DNA of 64,000 nt from Pirellula staleyi DSM 6068 (GTDB taxonomy: Bacteria; Planctomycetota; Planctomycetia; Pirellulales; Pirellulaceae): assembly GCA_945875845.1 (NCBI GenBank), contig CAMCMB010000007.1:62001-126000 (forward strand), written 5' to 3'. The notes below the pieces were generated by a model, which worked only from the letters and a program-made list of their open reading frames with translations, was not told the origin of the DNA and did no database searches. This document shows, piece by piece, positions 17,697-27,719 of the stretch. How positions within the stretch are numbered: the stretch's first letter is position 1; the number at the start of each line of letters is the position of its first letter. The translations under genes were made by a program, and so were the position numbers.

Positions 17697-18140
17697 TTAT
17701 GGACTCTTTTCGATGATCAACGTTACAGGTCCGTCATTGACGAGTGAGACGCGCATGTCCGCTTGAAATACACCCTGTTGAGTTGGCACGCCTTTTGAGC
17801 TGATACTCTCACAAAAAAATGCATAAAGATCCTTAGCGATTTCGGGAGACGCAGCACCATCAAAACTTGGACGTCTCCCCCGAACGCAATCGCCATAGAG
17901 TGTGAATTGGCTAACAACCAACACCGAACCACCAACGTCGACGACACTCAAATTCATCTTGCCCATCGAGTCCGAAAATGCGCGTACTTTTACGCACCGA
18001 TCGGCGACATACTCCGCGATCTCGCGAGTATCGCCTTTTCCAACACCGAGTAGCACCAACCAACCGTGCTTGATCTCCCCAACGATTTGGCCATCCACTT
18101 CAACGCTACTGGACAGGACTCTTTGCAATACTGCTCTCAA
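17697..18140 (-). CDS. dtd: D-aminoacyl-tRNA deacylase
   Basis: A 147-residue protein that removes D-amino acids wrongly attached to tRNA. The two active-site motifs are present: SQFTLYGD (about 78-85) and NDGPVT near the C-terminus (family N-x-GPVT). The N-terminus MRAVLQRVLSSSVEVDG is standard. Length is normal. It lies on the same strand as rpsG and rpsL but behind a strong terminator, so it is probably transcribed separately. Confidence 0.95.
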   Translation of the reverse strand: MRAVLQRVLSSSVEVDGQIVGEIKHGWLVLLGVGKGDTREIAEYVADRCVKVRAFSDSMGKMNLSVVDVGGSVLVVSQFTLYGDCVRGRRPSFDGAASPEIAKDLYAFFCESISSKGVPTQQGVFQADMRVSLVNDGPVTLIIEKSP

Positions 18141-18158
18141 CGAATGCTCTCCTCACAC

Positions 18159-18190
18159 AAAAAAAGTCCTCTTGTTACCAAGAGGACTTT
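18159..18190 (-). terminator. Strong intrinsic terminator after rpsG
   Basis: A perfect 12-bp stem, AAAGTCCTCTTG (18163-18174) and CAAGAGGACTTT (18179-18190), closes over TTAC. Read on the minus strand the stem runs into seven T's. It lies about 30 bases after the rpsG stop and 20 bases before the dtd start. Confidence 0.85.
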
Positions 18191-18221
18191 CTGAATTTTC
18201 GAATTGGCGAAGCTTGAAAAC

Positions 18222-18692
18222 CTACCAAGCAAAGTGAGCGAAGGCTTTGTTCGCATCTGCCATTCGGTGAGTATTTTCTCGCTTGGTGATTGCGGTGCCT
18301 TCCTTGCGATAAGCTGCCATCAGTTCATCTGCAAGCTTCTGGTGGGTCGCGCGGCCTTTCTTGTCCCGAACAGCGGACAAGACCCATCGGAACGCCAAAC
18401 TTTGTTGACGGTTCTTGTTGACTTGCATCGGTACTTGGTAAGAAGCACCACCCACTCGTTTCGATCTCACCTCGATGTACGGTTTCACGTTTTCGATCGC
18501 TTGCTCGAACACTTCGATAGCAGGTCTATCTTTGATCTTTTCGGAGATCTCTTCGAGGGCACCGTAGAAGACACCTTGAGCGGTCGTCTTCTTGCCATCG
18601 TACATGAGGCAATTGATGAACTTTGAGGCCAACAACGAGTTGTGGCGTGGGTCAGGTCGCAGGCTAGTGCGGGAAGCAGTGATTTTGCCCAT
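18222..18692 (-). CDS. rpsG: 30S ribosomal protein S7
   Basis: A 156-residue primary 16S rRNA-binding protein of the small-subunit head. Normal length and standard motifs: [57 protein letters not shown] and the C-terminal [18 protein letters not shown]. It follows rpsL by 55 bases on the same strand. The usual fusA and tuf genes of the str operon do not follow; a strong terminator does. Confidence 0.98.
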   Translation of the reverse strand: MGKITASRTSLRPDPRHNSLLASKFINCLMYDGKKTTAQGVFYGALEEISEKIKDRPAIEVFEQAIENVKPYIEVRSKRVGGASYQVPMQVNKNRQQSLAFRWVLSAVRDKKGRATHQKLADELMAAYRKEGTAITKRENTHRMADANKAFAHFAW

Positions 18693-18747
18693 AGTTTAGA
18701 AACGGATTGAGTCGTTGGAATCAGTGGAAATGAGGAGAGAAACTAAA

Positions 18748-19116
18748 CTAAGCCTTCTTGGCGCCATATCGGCTGCGAGACTGTTTACGACCAACGACAC
18801 CGAGTGTGTCGCGACTACCGCGAACCACCTGATAGCGAACACCTGGAAGATCGCGAACTCGGCCACCGCGTACCAAAACGATCGAGTGCTCCTGGAGGTT
18901 GTGGCCTTCACCCGGAATATAAACCGTTACTTCCTTGCCATTGCTCAAGCGAACACGCGTAATCTTCCGCAACGCGGAATTAGGCTTTTTCGGCGTCATC
19001 GTTCGAACTAACAAACAAACGCCCTGTTTTTGAGGGCACTGTTCCAGAACAGGGCTCTTTGTCCCTTTCCGCTGAACAACGCGATTCTTTCGGACCAATT
19101 GATTGATGGTTGGCAT
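18748..19116 (-). CDS. rpsL: 30S ribosomal protein S12
   Basis: A 122-residue protein of the decoding centre. The ATG at 19116 gives the canonical [15 protein letters not shown]; an ATG further upstream would add sixteen residues not found in the family. The decoding loop is [11 protein letters not shown] with the ancestral lysines, and [11 protein letters not shown] is intact, so no classical streptomycin-resistance change is visible. The gene follows tRNA-Leu by 66 bases and is followed by rpsG. Confidence 0.98.
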   Translation of the reverse strand: MPTINQLVRKNRVVQRKGTKSPVLEQCPQKQGVCLLVRTMTPKKPNSALRKITRVRLSNGKEVTVYIPGEGHNLQEHSIVLVRGGRVRDLPGVRYQVVRGSRDTLGVVGRKQSRSRYGAKKA

Positions 19117-19182
19117 ACGTGATAAATATCTAGCGATCAAAGATGGGTGCAAAAACTCCCGCATTTATCAACAAACTGGCAA

Positions 19183-19267
19183 TACCAAAGGTGGGAATCG
19201 AACCCACACGTCTGTTAAGGACACTGGATTTTGAGTCCAGCGCGTCTGCCGATTCCGCCACTTTGGC
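19183..19267 (-). tRNA. tRNA-Leu (anticodon CAA)
   Basis: An 85-nt class II tRNA. Acceptor GCCAAAG pairs with CTTTGGT, with A as discriminator base; the 3' CCA is not encoded. The anticodon stem CTGGA/TCCAG carries the loop CTCAAAA, anticodon CAA for UUG. A variable arm (TGTCCTTAACAGACG) and a T-loop with GGTTCGATTCC are present. It lies just upstream of rpsL on the same strand. Confidence 0.96.
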
Positions 19268-19481
19268 GAGTAGGATCAGCCGTTGATAAACTAGGAATCC
19301 AAAGTTTACCGGTGAAAGGGGCAATTGGACAAGTCCAATGGAAGTTTTTAGATCAAATTCCTTGAATGATCCAAGGCTTGTTTCGACCCAGCGGCTACAT
19401 TTTTATGAGAAAGTGTTCCAAAATGGGGGGTAATGAATGCATTCTTCATTTTTGAAAAATCCAATTGCTCGCAATTTTATC

Positions 19482-19664
19482 GGGAGTGCGAGGCCACCCC
19501 TCTAAACATCTTTGCAATGACGGATGCATTGGAAACCAATGGGAGGGCGAGGCTCCTGCCGAGCTTACGACGCAATGGTTCGGCAGGAGCCTCACCCTCC
19601 CAAGCAAGGAATGGATTGGGCAAAGTCGAGGAAAACATGTTTCGAGGGGTGGCCTTGCCCTCCC
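19482..19664 (+). repeat. 183-bp palindromic repeat (full copy)
   Basis: Outer inverted ends GGGAGTGCGAGGCCACCCC and GGGGTGGCCTTGCCCTCCC enclose a central hairpin (GGGAGGGCGAGGCTCCTGCC with its near complement). A second full copy of the same 183-bp length lies in opposite orientation at 44719-44901. Between tRNA-Leu/rpsL and the divergent PSD1 gene; no coding capacity. The rest of 19268-19784 shows nothing else I can name. Confidence 0.8.
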
Positions 19665-19784
19665 GTTATTCCCAATGATTTTTTGACTCCAAGAGCGAGA
19701 CGGCCTCCAGTGCCAGCTCGGGGACGAATTGGGTTATAGTAGGACAGCGGCTTCGCCCGTTAATCCCTACTACCCGATAAATCC

Positions 19785-22700
19785 ATGATTGTCCTAGCAA
19801 AACGGAAGACCTTAACGGTTGTAGTTTTTTGGCTTTTGACTGCGATCGCGTGCTCTGCCGAAGATCTTACAGTGGACTTGTTTCATGAAGTGATGCCAAT
19901 CCTTCGCGAACGTTGCTGCTCGTGTCATGGAGCCCTTAAACAGGAGTCGGGGCTGCGTCTAGATACTGCATGGTTCGCAAAAAAAGGGGGCAGCAGCGGG
20001 GCCGCCATCATCCCCGAGGACTCACCTGCAAGCCCATTGATAGCTCGCGTTTCGACTACCGATGATAGCCTGCGAATGCCTCCCGAAGGCAAACCACTCT
20101 CAGTTGAACAAATTAGCCTGATTGTCCGATGGATCGAATCCGGCGCAATTTCGCCCGAGAACGAACAACCGGAACAGGACCCTCGCCAGCACTGGGCGTT
20201 TAAGATCCCCGAGCGCCCACCGGTGTCCGTTTTCGAGTCATCCGAAAAACAACTCTATACCAATCCGATCGACTTGTTCCTCGATCAACAACGCGAGGCA
20301 AAACACATTGCCGCCATGCCAACGACCGACAAAGCAACCTTGCTTCGCCGATTGCAACTGGATTTGGTTGGGTTGCCTCCGTCAGCGGACGAGTTAGCTT
20401 CGTTTTTGACGAACGACTCCGAGATTGCTTATGAGGAAGTGGTGGAACGGTTGCTGGCTTCCCCCCAGCACGGTGAACGCTGGGGCAGACATTGGATGGA
20501 CGTATGGCGTTATAGCGATTGGTATGGCCGTCGCTCTGTGCCCGATGTCATGAACAGTTATCCCATGATATGGCGATGGCGAGACTGGATTGTGCATTCG
20601 ATCAACGAAGACAAACCATACGATCGAATGGTAATCGCAATGTTGGCCGCCGATGAGTTGCTTCCAACCGAGGACCAGAACCAAGTGGCTACTGGCTATC
20701 TCGTGCGCAGTTGGTTCAAGTGGAACTACGAAACGTGGAAGAAAGACCTAGTCGAACACACGGGAAAAGCATTTCTCGGACTGACGCTCAACTGCTGTCA
20801 GTGCCACGATCACAAATACGATCCCTTCACACAGGAAGAGTATTTTCGATTTCGGGCGTTCTTTGAACCGCTGGAGTTGCGGCATGATCGCGTTCCTGAC
20901 GAAGCGGACCCAGGCCAATTCGAAAAATACGTGTACACCAAATCCTATGGACCCATCCAAAGCGGCATGGTGCGAGTCTTCGACGAAGTCTTGAACGCCG
21001 AAACGTTTATGTTCGCCAAGGGCGATTCGAGATTAAGAATCGAGGGCAAGCCTGCGGTGACTTCAGCCGCTCCTGCGGTGTTGGAGGGAGATCAAATACA
21101 AGCCTCACGTATTACGTTGCCGATCGAGGCCGCCTATCCGGGAATGAAAAAATTCATCCAAGCCGAAGAACGCAGCAAACGTTACCGCGTTTTGGCGCAA
21201 GCAGAATCCGAGCTAGCTCGAGCACGGTCTTCTTTCTCGGCAGAGCCATTCGGCCTCAGAGCCAAGTTGCACGAAACCGAAACCGCATTGACCTTGGCTC
21301 GTGAAGATGCCTTGCGTCACCTAACCGAGCGTGACAAAGCGAACTCAATGTTGGAGGGTACACAGTCCCTAACTCTCGACGCAACCACCGGGCGTCGAGC
21401 GCTTTCGCATTCGCTTCCAGGACTCGATTTGCTTTCGGAACAAGGGACCGTATCGTACCTTGTCCAATTGGTTGAGGATGGACATACCAACCTGCAGTTA
21501 GGCTTGGATATCGCAAAGGGAGCGACCGGCGGATTCGTTGCTTTCGATCACGGGAATATCAAGACTTACAAGCCAGGCGGATTCGACGAATTTGTAGCTG
21601 GATCGTATGATGTTTCCAAGGGTCAAAATCGATTCCACGTTTCGATGCGACTGGATTTCAAACGGAATCATTTTTTGCTCCGCGTGACTTCGTTACAGGA
21701 CAACGTTGTGGTTGTCGACGAAATTCCGGGCGCATTAAACGGATGGAAACCACAAACGGACGGTAAGCGTGGTTTGTTTATCGATTGCCGGCCTGGGACA
21801 CGAGTCCATTACGATGCGCTCACGTTCGCGCAGTCCGACGGGACGAAACTACTGACGTTCGACTTTGAGCCGCCTGCGTATAGGGACGGTCAAGATGTCG
21901 TTGATGCTGCGACAACAGTGGGTTCTGCGCCTTGGATGTTAACTGGATTTTGCCAGGCTCCTGCTACTTCGAAAGTGACATCTGCGGTTTCGTCTAATCC
22001 GGCCGTTCAAGCGGCAGTGGCACGTTGGTCCGAAGTTCAAAATGCAGTTCGCCTGCCATCGCTCAAAATCGCAGCAGCCGAAGCTCGCTGGACTGCGGCC
22101 AAGTTGGAAGCGAAGAGCATCGAACTTCGAATCGAAGCCGATGCGGTCCGCTATTCGTCCGGTTTGTTATCCGAAGACCGACAAGCGGAGTCGGAGGTGC
22201 GAGCTGTTATCCATGCAGCATGTCAACTCGAACGGGACGCGGCGCATGCAAACGCGACAGCGGACCTCACAACGGCGGATGAGGCTATCGCATCGGCTGA
22301 GATCGATAGCGTGGAAGCGGGGAAGTTGTCCGACAAGGCGGCAGTCGATTCCGCAAACAAGGCACTTCAAGCTGCAAGGAAAAAGCGAGCAGCCGCCGCG
22401 AGTGCGTTGGACATCGCCAATTCAAATCGGTTGAAAGAACCCGGCGAGTATACGCCCTTGTCCCCCAAATATCCGCAGGTTTCATCGGGACGCCGAGCTG
22501 CCTTGGCTCAATGGATCGCGAGTCGCAAAAACCCGCTCACAGCTCGCGTCGCCGTGAACCATATTTGGCTGCGACATTTCGGAAAAGCTCTTGTCGAGAC
22601 GACGCATGACTTCGGTCGCAACGGCAGCCAACCAACGCATCCGGAACTTCTCGATTGGCTGGCATGCGAACTTATGGATTCCGGCTGGTCGATGAAGCAC

Positions 22701-23372
22701 ATCCATCGACTGATCGTGACCAGTCAGGCCTATCGAATGACGAGCATGTTGCCTCGTTCGTCGGGTGAATTTCCCAACGAATTCCTGTTCGCAGATGCTG
22801 TGGATCCGGACAACACAACGTATTGGCGATTTCCAGCCACGAGAATGCAAGCCGAAGTGATACGCGACAGCCTTTTGCAGGTCGCCGGTGAACTCGATGC
22901 AACCATGGCGGGTCACGACATCGACCACAAGCTCGGCATGACGTCGCATCGCCGCAGTCTCTATTTCACTCATCATGGTGAGGAGAAGATGGAGTTTTTG
23001 GAACTGTTTGACGCAGCAAATGCCTGCGATTGTTATAAACGCTCTTCCTCGGTTCAACCTCAACAAGCGTTGGCATTGACCAACAGCGACCTGACAAAAA
23101 CGCTGAGTCGTCAGCTTGCAAAACGCCTTTGGAACCAGTCACTCAACGCAAGCGATCCTGACATTCAATTTGTGAAGCTCGCTTTCCTCCAAGTCCTGAA
23201 CCGAGAACCAAGAGAGCGTGAAAGCGCGGCTTCGATTCGTTTTCTAGAACAACAATCCGAAAGATTGATGCGATCGGATGCAACTGCCGCTAAAGTAGTT
23301 GGGGCGGATAGGTCTCGTGAAAATCTCGTTCACGCACTTATGAATCACAACGATTTTGTAACGGTACGATAG
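19785..23372 (+). CDS. PSD1 cytochrome-type protein with DUF1549 and DUF1553 domains
   Basis: A 1195-residue exported protein. A signal peptide (VVFWLLTAIACSAED) leads into a planctomycete cytochrome domain with the heme motif CCSCH at 44-48 and the typical RMPPEGKPLS. The DUF1549 part follows (NPIDLFLDQ..LRRLQLDLVGLPPS, then CCQCHDHKYDPFTQEEYF near 335, a second CxxCH). A long middle region with helical, Ala/Glu-rich stretches is followed by the C-terminal DUF1553 domain (WIASRKNPLTARVAVNHIW, HFGKALVETTHDFG, YRMTS). Such proteins are abundant in planctomycetes, always with a DUF1501 partner as here; their role is not established, probably surface or periplasmic redox or polymer breakdown. 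Confidence 0.93.
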   Translation: MIVLAKRKTLTVVVFWLLTAIACSAEDLTVDLFHEVMPILRERCCSCHGALKQESGLRLDTAWFAKKGGSSGAAIIPEDSPASPLIARVSTTDDSLRMPPEGKPLSVEQISLIVRWIESGAISPENEQPEQDPRQHWAFKIPERPPVSVFESSEKQLYTNPIDLFLDQQREAKHIAAMPTTDKATLLRRLQLDLVGLPPSADELASFLTNDSEIAYEEVVERLLASPQHGERWGRHWMDVWRYSDWYGRRSVPDVMNSYPMIWRWRDWIVHSINEDKPYDRMVIAMLAADELLPTEDQNQVATGYLVRSWFKWNYETWKKDLVEHTGKAFLGLTLNCCQCHDHKYDPFTQEEYFRFRAFFEPLELRHDRVPDEADPGQFEKYVYTKSYGPIQSGMVRVFDEVLNAETFMFAKGDSRLRIEGKPAVTSAAPAVLEGDQIQASRITLPIEAAYPGMKKFIQAEERSKRYRVLAQAESELARARSSFSAEPFGLRAKLHETETALTLAREDALRHLTERDKANSMLEGTQSLTLDATTGRRALSHSLPGLDLLSEQGTVSYLVQLVEDGHTNLQLGLDIAKGATGGFVAFDHGNIKTYKPGGFDEFVAGSYDVSKGQNRFHVSMRLDFKRNHFLLRVTSLQDNVVVVDEIPGALNGWKPQTDGKRGLFIDCRPGTRVHYDALTFAQSDGTKLLTFDFEPPAYRDGQDVVDAATTVGSAPWMLTGFCQAPATSKVTSAVSSNPAVQAAVARWSEVQNAVRLPSLKIAAAEARWTAAKLEAKSIELRIEADAVRYSSGLLSEDRQAESEVRAVIHAACQLERDAAHANATADLTTADEAIASAEIDSVEAGKLSDKAAVDSANKALQAARKKRAAAASALDIANSNRLKEPGEYTPLSPKYPQVSSGRRAALAQWIASRKNPLTARVAVNHIWLRHFGKALVETTHDFGRNGSQPTHPELLDWLACELMDSGWSMKHIHRLIVTSQAYRMTSMLPRSSGEFPNEFLFADAVDPDNTTYWRFPATRMQAEVIRDSLLQVAGELDATMAGHDIDHKLGMTSHRRSLYFTHHGEEKMEFLELFDAANACDCYKRSSSVQPQQALALTNSDLTKTLSRQLAKRLWNQSLNASDPDIQFVKLAFLQVLNREPRERESAASIRFLEQQSERLMRSDATAAKVVGADRSRENLVHALMNHNDFVTVR

Positions 23373-23396
23373 ACGCTCGGAACAAACGGCAAATAC

Positions 23397-24878
23397 ATGA
23401 CAGTTCCCAAAAACTCCTTTTGCGGTCGAACTCGTCGAACTTTTCTCAGCAACCTGGGAATGGGATTCGGCGGCATTGCCTTGAATTCGTTGCTCCAACA
23501 AGATGGTCTTGTTCGATCGGCGGAATCGAGCGGTCATGTGCGTCCAGATGGAAAGCCGCACTTTGCACCCAAGGCCAGGAATGTCATCTGGATCTTCCTT
23601 TCTGGCGGTGTGAGTCAGATGGAAACGTTTGATCCGAAACCGTTACTCAATGAGCTCAGCGGCAAAACCTATGATGAAACCAAACTTCCGAATCCGCAAA
23701 AGCTTCCCATCTTCTTGGAGCGATCACGATCCGTTGTCGGATTCGATCGCGAATTGCATTCCAAGATTTTCCCACTGCAGGTGGGGTTTAAGAAATACGG
23801 CGAGATAGGTCTTGAAGTAAGCGACTGGCTACCCCATCTGGCAAGCTGTTCCGATGACTTAGCAGTCGTTCGATCGATGTGGACCACGGACAACGATCAC
23901 GCAGCCGAGTTCCAGATGCATACCGGCCGGCACAAGCTTGACACGCCTGAGCCCGTGATTGGTTCGTGGCTGAACTACGGATTGGGGACACTCAATGAAA
24001 ACTTACCCCAGTTTGTCTTCTTGGGTGAATTCAAAGATCCTCGAGTCAAAGAGAACTTCGACGCTCATTATCTCGGCCCAACCTACGGCGGCGTCCAATT
24101 GCATTTGGATCCAGCCAATCCGTTGGCCTTCGGTAAACGGGCCGAAGATGTCAGTGCGATCGAGCAAAGGGGCGAGTTTGAGTTCCTGCAGCAATTGAAT
24201 CGAATGACAGCGGAGGAGTATCCTCACGATGCCCAGTTGCAGGCTCGAATCAATGCGTATGAACTAGCCTTCCGAATGCAGCAGTCGGTTCCAGACACCT
24301 TAAACTTTGCGGAGGAAACGCACGAGACCCAGCAGTTGTATGGGATCGACAATCCCACGACCGCCGTTTATGGACAACGCTGTTTAGCGGCGCGACGACT
24401 CGCCGAACGGGGCGTTCGATATACACTCGTTTATTTGAGCGACTACGGCGAGTGGGATTCGCATAGCGATCTTCAGAAAAACCATTCACGATCCTGCGAA
24501 CGAATCGACAAGCCGATTGCGGGATTGCTAAAGGACATGAAACGCCGGGGAATGTTCGACGACACGGTTGTTGTTTTCTCGACGGAGTTCGGTCGAACAC
24601 CAGGTGTCGAATTTGGGATGCTCAACAAAGCCGCCACAGGTCGTGACCATCATCCCCACGGCTTTACGATCTGGCTTGCGGGAGCAGGCATCCAACCGGG
24701 CGTTCACGGGGCCACCGATGAGCTTGGTTTCCACGCGATTGAGCACCCGCATTATGTGACAGACCTGCACGCCACCATTTATCACCTGCTCGGACTCGAT
24801 CCACGTCGGCTAGAGATTCCAGGCCGCAAGCGATTGGATATGGACTACGGGCAAGTGATACAAGAAATTCTAGCGTAG
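23397..24878 (+). CDS. DUF1501 family protein (partner of PSD1)
   Basis: A 493-residue sulfatase-like fold protein. The N-terminus RTRRTFLSNLGMGFGG looks like a twin-arginine export signal. Family motifs are VIWIFLSGGVSQMETFDPKP, DLAVVRSMWTTDNDHAAEFQMHTGR, FDDTVVVFSTEFGRTPG and GRDHHPHGFTIWLAGAGIQPG near the C-terminus. It starts 24 bases after the PSD1 stop, the usual operon. Function unknown; a hydrolase role is inferred only from the fold. Confidence 0.93.
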   Translation: MTVPKNSFCGRTRRTFLSNLGMGFGGIALNSLLQQDGLVRSAESSGHVRPDGKPHFAPKARNVIWIFLSGGVSQMETFDPKPLLNELSGKTYDETKLPNPQKLPIFLERSRSVVGFDRELHSKIFPLQVGFKKYGEIGLEVSDWLPHLASCSDDLAVVRSMWTTDNDHAAEFQMHTGRHKLDTPEPVIGSWLNYGLGTLNENLPQFVFLGEFKDPRVKENFDAHYLGPTYGGVQLHLDPANPLAFGKRAEDVSAIEQRGEFEFLQQLNRMTAEEYPHDAQLQARINAYELAFRMQQSVPDTLNFAEETHETQQLYGIDNPTTAVYGQRCLAARRLAERGVRYTLVYLSDYGEWDSHSDLQKNHSRSCERIDKPIAGLLKDMKRRGMFDDTVVVFSTEFGRTPGVEFGMLNKAATGRDHHPHGFTIWLAGAGIQPGVHGATDELGFHAIEHPHYVTDLHATIYHLLGLDPRRLEIPGRKRLDMDYGQVIQEILA

Positions 24879-24968
24879 TAAACCGAGTCAATTGCCTGCG
24901 ATATCATCGGTGGGGTGAGCAAGTTCCCTCGCACGCGACGTTCGGAACGGAAGCCCCCACGACACCCG

Positions 24969-27578
24969 TCATTTCTTTTTCGTTCGCTTGGCTTTTCGTT
25001 GTGTCGCACTCGCTTGGGAACGCTTGCTGATTTCGCTCGGCTGGGTCACCGCTTCAGGCTTCTTGCCAAACAAGTTTTCCCATAGTTCGGTCAGCGACTC
25101 GGGTGGCTTCGGCGCCTTTGGCTTTGGCCTGTCTTCTGTCGAAACGGCGTTGTTCGTCCGCGTTGGTTGCGGCGTGGTACCCTTGGCAAGTGTATTGAGG
25201 ATGTCATTCGCCGTGCTCTCGGGCAAATCCACCATCGATGCCTTTGGAGTAAAGCGTTTGATCAAGAAACGCTCAACCAAGGACCAGGTCGAAGAGGTGA
25301 TGAAATAGATACAGAGGCCGGCCGGCACCTTAAAGAACAAGACTCCCATCATGACAGTCATGACCATCATCATCTGCTGGGCCGTCCGCGTTTGCTCATC
25401 GGTTGCCTTGGGCATAAGGACCTTTTGCTGAACGATGAACAACGTAATCGTAACGATCGGAAGTATGTTCAAATACGGGCCAAACCAACCTGATCCTCGA
25501 CCTGCAATAAACTCAGGCATCCACGACTGCCAATCCATGAACATATCTGGCCCAGCAAGATTGGAGCACCAATCCCAACCAGGTATCAACGGTTGCTGAC
25601 GAAGTCCAACGTCAACCGACACACACCGATAAAGCCCAATCACAATCGGAAGTTGAATGAACGCTGGCAGGCAGCCTGCAAATTGATTGATGCCCGCTTT
25701 CTTCATCAGCATTTGCTGGGCGGCCATCATCTTGCGAGGATCTTCTTTTAAACCCTCTTTGAGTTTTGCTAAATGCGGCTGAACCGATTGCATCTTTTGC
25801 GCATTGAGGGCCATTTTTCGGCTCACCGGGAACATGCACGATCGAACCAACACCGTCAGCATGATGATCGCGATACCGAAGTTACCTGTTAGCCAGTAGA
25901 ACGCATGCAATATCCAACCGAGTCGCTTCGCAAAGAAACCGAAAATATGCCAACCATATTCAATGGCTTCATCGAGCTTGTAGGCAGACAGCAGTTCTGG
26001 ATCCTTGGGGCCGGCAAAAATTTGATAGTCGAGTTTCCATTCCCCGCCCGCTGGAATGGTGTTGACATCGGTTTCAAACCAGAAGCCCACGTTGGTTGCT
26101 TGCTGCTTGGACGAAGGCAGTTTGATTAGATCCGTAAACACCGAGTTATGCACTATCGCTTTGCCACGCATTAGGTTGCTCATCGCTCCGGCGTCGCTCG
26201 TTCCGGGCAGCATGGCCGCCGTAAACGATTGCGTATCCAACCCAATGTAGTTCACACTGCGTTTGGCGAGATTGTCCGCACGGCCGAACAAAGGTGTATC
26301 TGGATCCGACGGAAAACTGATCGCATGGGACACAATGCTTCGTGTGGTAAAGAGCGAATGGCTTTTGAAACCATCGCTGACGATGATATCTCGAGCCCCA
26401 GCCGCATTGAAGAAGAACGGTGAGATCTTGGTAGGGTACCACCAGCCCTCCAGCGAGATTCCGTTCAACCCCTCCTGCCGAATGGACACGCTGTGCGGTT
26501 GATCGTCCAGATTTCGGACAATCGTCGTTAGTTCGATGTGATGTTTGCGAACTTTCGGATCCCGAGGGCGATCCGTCGATGTCGTCGTCGGTAGAAGTCG
26601 ATATTGCTTGACTAACTCCAGGTTGGCTTTCACCCCAGAAAGTTTCAAATACTCTTGCAATGAAATGGTATACTCAACGCCCATCCCATCCGCCATGTCA
26701 AGTTTCTTGACGTTCCAATTTCCCGTGAGAGTCTTTTCGAGTCCGGGAATCGAGTGTTCCCCCTCCTCAATCGATACTTTATCAATGGAAGCCAGCGTCG
26801 TGGCACAGGAAGCGACGGGATCGTTGCCGTTGACCTGCTCCGATTTGAAATCGTCTTCGGCGCGGAGGACGTCAAGCGGGCGCTCCGTCAACGTGCAGAC
26901 AAATGTGAGTCGTTTCCCGGGTGCATTGGTTTGTTCGGAATCCGCATCCCGTGGGGTCGAATCTCGCTGCACTTTCAGCTCGATGGAGCGACCGGCAGGC
27001 TGGTTGCTCAAGCGTTTGTCGAGCTTGAATAGCAAGGGCGAACCAGACAAATCATCCCAGCCGACGATTTTGTCCCCTACCTGAAGTCCAACCAAGGTAG
27101 CATCCTCAGTGCAAACCGCTTCTGCGGCCGCCGACCCCTTTGGAACCGACTTGACATTCAAGGAAACCGCAGTTTCCTCTAACGCCAGATAGCCAAGGTA
27201 TCCTTCACGCTCCTTGGCTCGAAGCGATCGATAGTCGAATTTACCAGGGACTTTTTGCGACACGAGTTCCACGCGTTCGATGGAAGCACCGCGATTGTCC
27301 AACGTCACCAAAAACGGATACTCGTCTTTCGCGTCCATGCTGCCCAAGGTAGACCGCTCGCGAGGCGGCTCCAGTGGCAAAACGAAATTAGGATCCTCTT
27401 TGACCAACCGTTCAGCCGTCTCTCTTGCCTCTTTCAGCTTCTTGGACTTGGCTTCCTCTGCAAGCTCGGCTTGCTTTTCTTGTTCTACACGTGCAAGTTC
27501 TTTGTTTCGTTGCATGCTGTTGAAAAGCAGGAACATCGAAACGCAGATAAGTAACCACGCAATTAATTTTCTGTCCAC
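24969..27578 (-). CDS. yidC: Membrane protein insertase YidC, with PDZ-like insertion
   Basis: At 869 residues it is much longer than most YidC proteins (about 550). After an N-terminal membrane segment (LIAWLLICVSMFLLF) comes a coiled stretch and the periplasmic P1 domain. At about 126-205 there is a PDZ-like segment (GYLGYLALEE..NVKSV..GSAAAEA..VGLQVGDKIVGWDDL). The conserved C-terminal insertase follows from about 575 (LTGNFGIAIIMLTVLVRSCMFP, QMLMKKAGINQFAGCLPAFIQLP, and late membrane segments ending in ITSSTWSLVERFLIKRF). The basic tail (RKAKRTKKK) could touch ribosomes. Neighbouring rpmH/rnpA are absent. Confidence 0.95.
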   Translation of the reverse strand: MDRKLIAWLLICVSMFLLFNSMQRNKELARVEQEKQAELAEEAKSKKLKEARETAERLVKEDPNFVLPLEPPRERSTLGSMDAKDEYPFLVTLDNRGASIERVELVSQKVPGKFDYRSLRAKEREGYLGYLALEETAVSLNVKSVPKGSAAAEAVCTEDATLVGLQVGDKIVGWDDLSGSPLLFKLDKRLSNQPAGRSIELKVQRDSTPRDADSEQTNAPGKRLTFVCTLTERPLDVLRAEDDFKSEQVNGNDPVASCATTLASIDKVSIEEGEHSIPGLEKTLTGNWNVKKLDMADGMGVEYTISLQEYLKLSGVKANLELVKQYRLLPTTTSTDRPRDPKVRKHHIELTTIVRNLDDQPHSVSIRQEGLNGISLEGWWYPTKISPFFFNAAGARDIIVSDGFKSHSLFTTRSIVSHAISFPSDPDTPLFGRADNLAKRSVNYIGLDTQSFTAAMLPGTSDAGAMSNLMRGKAIVHNSVFTDLIKLPSSKQQATNVGFWFETDVNTIPAGGEWKLDYQIFAGPKDPELLSAYKLDEAIEYGWHIFGFFAKRLGWILHAFYWLTGNFGIAIIMLTVLVRSCMFPVSRKMALNAQKMQSVQPHLAKLKEGLKEDPRKMMAAQQMLMKKAGINQFAGCLPAFIQLPIVIGLYRCVSVDVGLRQQPLIPGWDWCSNLAGPDMFMDWQSWMPEFIAGRGSGWFGPYLNILPIVTITLFIVQQKVLMPKATDEQTRTAQQMMMVMTVMMGVLFFKVPAGLCIYFITSSTWSLVERFLIKRFTPKASMVDLPESTANDILNTLAKGTTPQPTRTNNAVSTEDRPKPKAPKPPESLTELWENLFGKKPEAVTQPSEISKRSQASATQRKAKRTKKK

Positions 27579-27719
27579 GAATCGGTCGCTCGCCTAAGGG
27601 GCATCAGTTCCGGAATTAACATTAAGTCCAGAATTGTCAGCAACTTAGGGCTTTTTGGCTAGTGCAATTGAGGGGTCAAGCAGTCGAAAGAAAGTCTTAT
27701 CGTCCTGTTGCGAAAAGTC

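Noticed and set aside
19130-19324. 64-residue frame over tRNA-Leu
   Set aside because: It is the translation of the tRNA gene itself.
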